Of a stretch of 7,969 nucleotides of DNA, positions 1 through 6,600 are shown in pieces; the first letter of the stretch is position 1, and every line of letters begins with the position of its first letter. Under the pieces are notes generated by a model. That model was not told the origin of the DNA and made no database searches. It worked only from the letters and a program-made list of their open reading frames with translations. Where the stretch lies: assembly GCA_023248095.1 (NCBI GenBank), contig JAHFFF010000075.1:1-7969 (forward strand), in the 5' to 3' direction. The translations under genes were made by a program, and so were the position numbers. Origin of the DNA: Candidatus Omnitrophota bacterium (lineage in GTDB: Bacteria > Omnitrophota > Gorgyraeia > 1-14-0-20-64-10).

Positions 1-1490
1 CCACCGGAGATCTTGAATCCCAAATCCCCCACGGAGGTGTCGTAGCCGGACGGCATGCGCCGGATGAACCCATCGGCGTTGGCCGCCTTCGCCACGGCGA
101 TGACCTGCTCCAGCGAGGCGTCGGGCCGGCCGAAAGCGATGTTGGTGCGGACGGAATCGTGGAACAGGAAGGGCTCCTGCGTCACCAATCCGATCTGCCG
201 GCGAAGGGAGACCAGGGTGACTGCCTTGAGGTCCGTCCCGTCGATGGTCACCCGCCCCCGGGTCGGATCGTACAGGCGCAAGAGCAGATTCATGAGGGTG
301 GTCTTTCCGGCTCCGCTGGACCCGACAATGGCGACCAGCTCTCCGCGCCGTACCGTCAGATTCACCCCTTGGAGTACATCCCGATCCTCGTACCGGAACC
401 AAACATCCTCGTAACGGATCTCTCTCTGGAACCTGGGCAGCACCTGCGCATCCGCCGCCTCCTGAACGGACGGCCGAGTCTCCAGAATCTCCACCACCCG
501 TTTGGCGGCGGTGATCGCCTGCTGGTTGACCGCATGAAGCCGGCTGAGCTTCTTGACCGGGTCGTAGAGCGACAACAGTGCCGCCAGGAAGAAAACCACC
601 GTTCCCGGAGAGATTTGGCCTTGAAGCACGGCCCGCCCGCCTACCTCCAGCACAACGAGTCCTCCCGCCATGCTGACCAGTTCCGTGACCACAGCCAACG
701 CCTCCCGCCGCTTAACGGTTTTCACGTTCGCCTTGTAGTAATCTTGATTGATCGCCTCAAAGCGCCGCATCTCGCTTTGCTCCGCGGTGAAGGCCTTCAC
801 AATCCGGATGCCCTGCAAGGTCTCGATGAGTCGACTGTTCAGGTCCGCCATCCTTTGCTGCACCAGAAGCCCAAGCTTGCGAAGCATCCTGCCGATCCGG
901 ACGATGGGATAACCGATCGCGGGTAAAAGCAGCAATGCCAGCAATGCCAGCCTCCAGTTGATCCGGAGGATGATGGTGGAGAAAACCAGCACCTGGGCGC
1001 TGTGGTACACCAGATCGGTAAATCCCTCCGTGATGGTGTTCTGCAGCACAGAGACATCGTAGGTGATGTGGGAAATCAACTCCCCGGTTCGTTCCCCGCT
1101 GAAGAAATCCTGGGAGAGCTTCTGATAGTGGCCGAACAAGCCGTTGCGCAGGTCCCGGAGAAACCGGAGCGACACATCATTCATCAGATAGGTCTGGCAG
1201 AATAGGAGGAGGCTTTTCAGCAGAAAGAGGACCGCCACGGAGACTGCAAGGATGTCCAGTCTCGCCATCTGACTCAAGCCCCCGAACCACTCCACCCAAG
1301 GAATGAATGGACTGGGCAGCCACGCGGGAACCCCGACGGGATGGTTCAGCAGGATGAAGTTCACTAGGGGCACCAGCATCCCGAGGGAGATTCCACCCAG
1401 GAGGCTGGAGGCCACCATGAAGACCGCCGCCCAGGCCAGAAGGACCGCGTGGGGTTTTAGATAGGGCCAAAGTTTGAAATAGTTCTTCAT
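1..1490 (-). CDS. msbA: MsbA-like lipid A export ABC transporter, permease fused to ATPase (3' end outside window)
   Basis: This is a type IV (exporter) ABC half-transporter, probably the homodimeric flippase that moves lipid A-core across the inner membrane using ATP. About 496 codons are visible, read leftwards from the ATG at 1490. The membrane domain fills residues 1-330, with hydrophobic stretches near 14-46, 78-104, 158-197 and 266-309. The ATPase domain shows an A-loop tyrosine (FRYED, Y367), Walker A GSSGAGKTT with K396, and the Q-loop glutamine in VTQEPF (Q438). The window ends inside the signature motif (ISGG, from residue 494), so Walker B and the H-loop lie outside. A perfect 9-bp tandem repeat at 932-949 encodes LALLAL in a membrane helix. 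An in-frame ATG at 1502 would add MVVS. I prefer 1490 because 1502 lies upstream of the predicted transcription start. Divergence from an lpxB operon supports MsbA over a multidrug exporter of the same fold, but specificity cannot be read directly. Confidence 0.85.
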   Translation of the reverse strand, partial: MKNYFKLWPYLKPHAVLLAWAAVFMVASSLLGGISLGMLVPLVNFILLNHPVGVPAWLPSPFIPWVEWFGGLSQMARLDILAVSVAVLFLLKSLLLFCQTYLMNDVSLRFLRDLRNGLFGHYQKLSQDFFSGERTGELISHITYDVSVLQNTITEGFTDLVYHSAQVLVFSTIILRINWRLALLALLLLPAIGYPIVRIGRMLRKLGLLVQQRMADLNSRLIETLQGIRIVKAFTAEQSEMRRFEAINQDYYKANVKTVKRREALAVVTELVSMAGGLVVLEVGGRAVLQGQISPGTVVFFLAALLSLYDPVKKLSRLHAVNQQAITAAKRVVEILETRPSVQEAADAQVLPRFQREIRYEDVWFRYEDRDVLQGVNLTVRRGELVAIVGSSGAGKTTLMNLLLRLYDPTRGRVTIDGTDLKAVTLVSLRRQIGLVTQEPFLFHDSVRTNIAFGRPDASLEQVIAVAKAANADGFIRRMPSGYDTSVGDLGFKISG

Positions 1491-1518
1491 CGAAACAACC
1501 ATTTTAGCATGCTATACT
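1490..1518 (+). promoter_or_regulatory. Predicted sigma70-type promoter of the oxidoreductase-lpxB operon
   Basis: TATACT at 1513-1518 matches the -10 consensus in 5 of 6 positions and is preceded by TGC, giving an extended -10. A weak -35, TCGAAA at 1490-1495 (4 of 6 matches), stands 17 bp upstream and overlaps the start codon of the divergent gene. Transcription would start near 1525, about 4 nt before the ATG at 1529. This fits the lack of a Shine-Dalgarno sequence there. Confidence 0.5.
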
Positions 1519-1529
1519 ACCCCTCTCAA
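1501..1529 (-). promoter_or_regulatory. Predicted sigma70-type promoter of the MsbA-like gene
   Basis: On the minus strand, TTGAGA (1529-1524, 5 of 6 matches to the -35 consensus) is followed after exactly 17 bp by TAAAAT (1506-1501, 5 of 6 matches to the -10). TGC lies immediately before it, giving an extended -10. Transcription would start near 1494, about 4 nt before the ATG at 1490, so the mRNA would be leaderless or nearly so. No Shine-Dalgarno sequence is visible for this start. Confidence 0.55.
1505..1514. repeat. 10-bp palindrome TAGCATGCTA at the centre of the divergent promoters
   Basis: The inverted repeat is perfect and does not extend further. Its two arms supply the TG of the extended -10 and the first bases of the -10 box for both promoters. 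It may therefore be only a consequence of two back-to-back extended -10 elements, or it could also be a small operator. Position and symmetry are seen directly; the regulatory role is inferred. Confidence 0.5.
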
Positions 1530-2455
1530 TGATGAAACCGATCCGTGTAGCCGTCGTTGGGGTTGGACACCTCGGCTCCATCCACGCAAGAATATATTCA
1601 CAACTCAAAGAAACACAGTTGGTTGCAGTGTGCGATCTGCTGCCGGAACGGGCCGCCGCCGCCGCCGCCCAGTTCAACTGCATCGCCGTGACGGACTCCC
1701 GGGAGCTACTGGACCGGGTGGACGCGGTTTCCATTGCGGTACCCACGCAGGCCCACTTCCCCGTGGCCAAGACCTTCCTTTCCCGCGGGATCCACGCCCT
1801 GGTGGAAAAGCCAATCACCTCCACCGTTCGCGAAGCGGACCAGCTCCTCAAGCTGGCTCAAAAGAGCGGGGCCATCCTGCAGGTGGGTCATGTCGAGCGA
1901 TTCAACGTCACCCTTCGCAGGGTTCAGGACTCTCTGAAAGAACCCCGTTTCATTGAGGTCCACCGACTGGCCCCTTTTCAACCCCGTGGAACCGAGGTCG
2001 GCGTGGTGCTGGATCTGATGATCCACGACATTGACCTTCTGCTCTGGCTGGTCAAGAATCCGATTCGAAAGGTGGAGGCGGTTGGCGTGCGGGTCCTGAC
2101 CCCCTTTGAGGACATCGCCAATGCCCGGATCACCTTCCGCAACGGAGCCGTCGCCAACCTCACCGCCAGCCGAATCTCCAAGGAGGGGATGCGAAAATTC
2201 AGAATCTTTCAGCCCGCCAGCTACATCTCGATGGATTTCTTGGGCCAGTCTGTCGATTTCTTCCGCCATCAGGAGGGACGGATTCAGCACGAGAATCTTA
2301 CCATTTCCGGAGAGGAGCCCTTGAAAGCGGAGCTGACTGCCTTCATCGAAGCCATCCGCCATCGCCGCCCACCGCCGGTCTCAGGCCGTGAAGCCCGAGA
2401 CGCGCTGGCCGTCGCCCTCAAGATCACGCAGCTGGTCCACAAGAACCACCCCTGA
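1529..2455 (+). CDS. Gfo/Idh/MocA-family NAD(P)-dependent oxidoreductase, possibly GnnA-like (UDP-GlcNAc 3-dehydrogenase)
   Basis: This 308-residue protein is a typical two-domain sugar or sugar-nucleotide dehydrogenase. The N-terminal Rossmann fold binds the nicotinamide cofactor through VGVGHLGSIHA (residues 10-20). An acidic residue follows the second strand (VAVCD, D36). The family's EKP motif is E93-K94-P95, and its lysine is expected in the active site. GHVERFN (120-126) and DLMIHDIDLL (162-171) are the usual substrate-domain motifs, with H166 in the expected catalytic histidine position. Two adjacent ATGs (1529 and 1532) begin the frame. No Shine-Dalgarno sequence precedes them, and the predicted transcript starts only about 4 nt upstream. 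lpxB follows after 2 nt. In Acidithiobacillus ferrooxidans, GnnA of this family lies between lpxA and lpxB and oxidises the 3-hydroxyl of UDP-GlcNAc before GnnB transaminates it. The same role is plausible here, but no GnnB is in the window. Family assignment is firm; the substrate is inferred. Confidence 0.9.
   Translation: MMKPIRVAVVGVGHLGSIHARIYSQLKETQLVAVCDLLPERAAAAAAQFNCIAVTDSRELLDRVDAVSIAVPTQAHFPVAKTFLSRGIHALVEKPITSTVREADQLLKLAQKSGAILQVGHVERFNVTLRRVQDSLKEPRFIEVHRLAPFQPRGTEVGVVLDLMIHDIDLLLWLVKNPIRKVEAVGVRVLTPFEDIANARITFRNGAVANLTASRISKEGMRKFRIFQPASYISMDFLGQSVDFFRHQEGRIQHENLTISGEEPLKAELTAFIEAIRHRRPPPVSGREARDALAVALKITQLVHKNHP
1652..1669 (+). repeat. (GCC)6 trinucleotide repeat coding for six alanines
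   Basis: Six uninterrupted GCC codons encode residues 42-47 of the oxidoreductase, in a helix after the second Rossmann strand. Slippage here would add or remove alanines without breaking the frame. Alanine-rich helices are common at this place in the family, so function is not implied. Confidence 0.7.
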
Positions 2456-2457
2456 CC

Positions 2458-3612
2458 ATGTCCCGCAAGATCATGATCCTTGCCGGCGAATCCTCCGGCG
2501 ACCTTCACGGCGGCCATCTGGCCCGCGCATTGAAAGCCACTTCACCCGATCTGGAGTTGTTCGGCCTTGGCGGCGCCACGATGCGGGAGGCAGGGGTTGA
2601 GATCCTCGCCGATCCCACCTCCATCGCGGTGATCGGCATTGTGGAGGTCCTTCGCCACCTGCCCCACTTTCGGAAACTGTTCCAGCAGGCAGTGGAGGCG
2701 CTCGACCGACGCAGGCCCGATGGGGTCGTTCTCATCGATTACCCCGGTTTTAATCTCCGGTTCGCCGAGGAGGTCAAACGCCGCGGCATCCGGCTGATCT
2801 ATTACATCAGCCCGCAGATCTGGGCCTGGGATCCGGGCCGAATCCACAAGATCAAGAGACTGGTGGACCGAATGATCGTGGTCTTCCCTTTTGAGAAGGA
2901 GCTGTACGAACGGGCCGGCGTTCCTGTGACCTTCGTCGGCCACCCCCTCCTCGACCTCGCCAAACCCGCTCTGCCCCGACTGGAAGCCCTGCATCGCTTC
3001 GGGCTGTCGGACGGCCTTCCGATCATTGGGTTGCTGCCCGGTTCCCGGGAAGGAGAGATCCGGCGGTTGCTTCCCGTCCTGCTCGCCTCAGGTGAGAAGC
3101 TGCGAGAGAAGCTCCCCTCAACCGCTCAGTTCCTGCTCATCAAAGCACCCCACCTGCCCTGGGAACTCTATCGGCCTTTCTTGGAGAGATCGACGCTTCA
3201 GCCCAAGGTGATCGAGCGTTGGGATTACGATGGGATTCACTGTTGCGACATCGTCCTTGTCGCTTCCGGAACCGCCACACTCGAATGCGCCCTTTTGGAG
3301 CGGCCTATGGCAGTCGTTTACAAAACCTCTTGGCCGACGTACCTCATCTCCCGGATGCTGATCCGAATTCCTTACATCGCCCTCGTGAATGTAGTCGCTG
3401 CAGCGCAAGTGGTCCCTGAATTCATCCAGCACCGCGCTACACCACAAACCATCTCGAAAGCGGTCCTTGAACTTTGGGCTTCGGCAGAAAAAAAGAGGGG
3501 GATGAAATTCGCCTTCCAGAAGATCCGGAAATCGCTGGGTAATTCCGGCGCCAGCCGGCGTGCCGCGGAGACAATCCTCTCTGAACTAGCCCAAACAGGC
3601 GATCAGAGATAG
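2458..3612 (+). CDS. lpxB: Lipid-A-disaccharide synthase LpxB
   Basis: LpxB is a GT19 glycosyltransferase at the inner face of the inner membrane. It joins UDP-diacylglucosamine to lipid X (2,3-diacyl-GlcN-1-P), releasing UDP and forming the beta-1,6 disaccharide of lipid A. The 384 residues match the usual family length. N-terminal ILAGESSGDLHG (7-18) is the family hallmark. It is followed by GLGGATMREAG (36-46), LIDYPGFNLRFA (92-103) with D94 at the position of the essential aspartate, and YYISPQIWAWDPGRI (115-129). FVGHPLLD (159-166) leads into the C-terminal domain. There LLPGSREGEI (192-201), ASGTATLE (269-276) and VVPEFIQ (318-324) are the UDP-sugar-binding and exchange motifs. The gene starts 2 nt after the oxidoreductase stop and has no Shine-Dalgarno sequence, so translational coupling is likely. 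Its last 10 bp overlap the end of the convergent large gene. A heptamer AAAAAAG at 3489-3495 sits in the -1 frameshift register. Confidence 0.97.
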   Translation: MSRKIMILAGESSGDLHGGHLARALKATSPDLELFGLGGATMREAGVEILADPTSIAVIGIVEVLRHLPHFRKLFQQAVEALDRRRPDGVVLIDYPGFNLRFAEEVKRRGIRLIYYISPQIWAWDPGRIHKIKRLVDRMIVVFPFEKELYERAGVPVTFVGHPLLDLAKPALPRLEALHRFGLSDGLPIIGLLPGSREGEIRRLLPVLLASGEKLREKLPSTAQFLLIKAPHLPWELYRPFLERSTLQPKVIERWDYDGIHCCDIVLVASGTATLECALLERPMAVVYKTSWPTYLISRMLIRIPYIALVNVVAAAQVVPEFIQHRATPQTISKAVLELWASAEKKRGMKFAFQKIRKSLGNSGASRRAAETILSELAQTGDQR

Positions 3613-6600
3613 AACGCCAGGCCTTTCTGGCCTTCGAACTCCACGTCGAACTCCACCCTTGAAGCCATCAGCGGCCTCCTGAGCTGCGCTGCCACCGCTC
3701 GCAGCAAGGCCAACCGCCGCATCACGACCTGCTCGAACTCTTTCCGCATGGGAATCGGAAGCAGCCGGCCCGCCAACTCCTCTCCCACAATCAGAACAGG
3801 CGTCTTCAAATCCTCCGGCGACCACCCTTGGGGCAGCCATTCCTTCACCGACTCAAGTCGCACATGCCTTGAATTGAAGATCACTAAGTCGTTAGGCCTT
3901 GCCCCCTGCAGCATACCTCTGGACCTGTCCTTTGCCTCCCGTTCTCTCCCCTGACCTGGAACCATGAGCGGAATAATCTGCATCTTCGGAAGAGCGGCCG
4001 CCAACGCATACAGATCGGCGTGCAAGAATACCCCGGTCAACTCCGGGATTTCATCAACGGCATCGGTAGGAATGAAAAGAACCTCCTGCCCCCGCTCAAT
4101 TCCAAAGGTCCGGCGCACCTCCTCCTGGTCGCCCGACAGCCAGTGGAAGTCGAGCGGAACCTGGGCCCGGAGCTCCTGAAAGACGTTGAACAGTTTATCG
4201 GCCGCATCTTTCACCGGTTCCGACTGGTCGTGTTCGGAAACGTGCTCCACGACAACCATCCCCTGAGCAAGCTCTCTCTCCACCGACCGGGTCAGAAGCC
4301 CCAGCGCCTGCAACGCCACCAGCCGCACTCCGGCCTCCGGGTCTCGACCTTCCGAGTCTTGATACCCCGGCCTGGTCAACAAAACCCAGACGGAAGAAAG
4401 GACCCGGAGACGATCCTCTTCGGAGACTGAGCCCTGCACATAGCGAACCGCAATCTCCTGAATCGCTTCTCTCCGAGCCCGCAGGTCGGCCTCCGAAAGG
4501 AGCTGCAGTAGCTCCTGCGTCGATCGGGCAGCCCGCTGGACGGATACGGTCCCACGCCCCGACACCCGGATCGCCACATCCAGCAATCCAGGCAGAATCT
4601 TCAGGAAATCCCGAGACGAACCTCTCTTCGCCTGAATGAGAAGACCGTGATCCGGGATGGCTACAATTTGGAAAATCTCCTCCGAACCATCTGCTCGCTT
4701 GACCCGAATCTCCGGAGAAAGCTGGCCTCCCCTCGGTACCTGTCCATCGGCACCGACCTCTTGAAGAAATTTGTCCAATCGGCCGGAGTCCCAATGACCC
4801 TCCGGCAGGAAAGCGGTGAAGATGCCCGCGCCATTATCCAAGCTGGAACGGTCCAGCTCGATCCGCTTGAAGTCCCCATTTTGCATCCACACATCGTCGA
4901 TCAGGCGGATAGACTTGAGCGGTTCCTGTTCAAGGTACTCGGCCAGATATTTCTCAAAAGGGATTTCCATTTCCACCGATCGATTCCACAGGGACCAGAG
5001 GAGGCCAAACAGCGTCCGATTCCGATCGGCTCCTACTTCGGAAGGCCGAACCGGTGCCTGAGTATCCGTCGTTTGAAGCGGCTGCGCGAGTGGAAAATCC
5101 GCCGACGGCCCCGAAAGAACCCTCATGGGGGAGACGGGTGCACCCGGTTCCTGCTGAAGCGTGAGCCTGCGGATTCCTTCTGAAGCCACCCCCTGCACGA
5201 ATTGACTGGAATCATGGTCTCGCACCATTTCCAGGATCGGGATCGTTTCATCCTCCTTGCCGCGAGGGGTCAGGCGGACGAGCGCCTGGACCGCGGTCCA
5301 GCGTACATCTTCATTGGGATCTTGGCCGTTTCGGGCGCTGGAAATCAGCAGGCTGGAAAGAGCAGGGCGGATCACCTGAGTCCTTTGTTCCTCCGTGAAC
5401 TTTTGCACCGATTCATGGCGATCCGCCAACCCTTTCACGATGGCCTGCCGAATGGTGTACGCCGTTTCCCAAAGGTCGCTGGTTGGATTAAGCATTTCCA
5501 GGAGGAGATCCAGAGATGATCCGTCAGGGTGGGACAACAGAGGCCAAATAGCCTGAAAGCGGCCGCGGTAAGCAACCGGATCCGCGGGAACCTTGCCGCT
5601 GTCCAGATTGAGGCGGATCATATCCCTCAGCTCAGCCACCGTTTCTCCTCCCTGTTGGAGAACCTGCACCTTGGGAGGCATCAGCTTGGCGATACCCTGG
5701 ATCAGCAAACTCAGGGCATGGCTCAGTTCCCCCTCCGGCACTCCCTCCATCGACAGATGCAACCGGTCATCTACATCCAGATAGAACAACACCTCTGAGG
5801 GCGGCATCCCCTCGTAGCGGGTCAGGAGCACCTGGGATTCCCGGCCGGGATGGAGCGCTTCACCGGTCATGCTCACCAATTCATTTCCTCTCCACTGATC
5901 CTTCGGTAGGATCACCCGAAAACCGAATTCATGATTTCCCCCCTCTTCGGTCCGAAGGATCTGGATACCCCCCTCTTCGAAAAACTTATAAGGATGGCTT
6001 CGGTCGTAGAGGAGAAGGGCCGGGTCCAGGTGATGAAGAAGTTCCCCGTAGCTGATCTGCTCCTCCGGTAAAAGCGGGATCGTCCGGGGCCCAACCTCCT
6101 GTTGAACCAGAGGCTCCTGCCACTGCAGGTTCCAGGGTCCCTCCCGCACCCGGATTTGAACCTGCGAGCGATCCTGCAACTTGAGATTTACGATGCCCGT
6201 CACTGTCTCCGGTTCCGTGTAGTGGTCGGCGATGAGGCCGGGATTAATCCCAACCTCGGCAATCCCCCCGGACCGAGCAATCCGATCCAGGATGGAGAGG
6301 AGATCCTCCTTGGACGCTTCCGTCCATTTAAATTCCGGCCCCGCGGAGAGGAACCCCTCGATCTCCGGCTCCCGGTTGGGAACGGGAGCCTGGTAGAGAA
6401 GCACCAATCCGCTCCGTAGATCCAGCACCACCTGCTGTCCGGTTGACGGAACCCGCACAGCCAATCGGAAGGATTGGCCGCTGTCTTTCTGGATGTTGAC
6501 CACCCCTTCCCCCGGAAGGGTTTGAGCTTTCTCTGCCCATTTCCTCACTTGCCCCAGAAATTCCTCGTCTTCTTCCAGGCCGGCCGCTCCCGGCGAAGCC

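Noticed and set aside
159..926. 255-residue open frame on the plus strand
   Set aside because: It is antisense to the MsbA-like gene, whose minus-strand frame carries Walker A, Q-loop and signature motifs. The plus-strand product is an R/H/P-rich shadow without a fold.
1500..1502. Upstream in-frame ATG for the MsbA-like gene
   Set aside because: It would lie upstream of the predicted transcription start and within the -10 box; the ATG at 1490 gives the usual MsbA N-terminus.
1706..2362. 218-residue minus-strand frame
   Set aside because: It is antisense to the Gfo/Idh/MocA oxidoreductase, which has clear family motifs in the plus frame.
3616..3631. Hairpin GCCAG/CTGGC just after the lpxB stop as an intrinsic terminator
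   Set aside because: The stem is only 5 bp, no T-run follows, and it lies within the coding sequence of the convergent gene.
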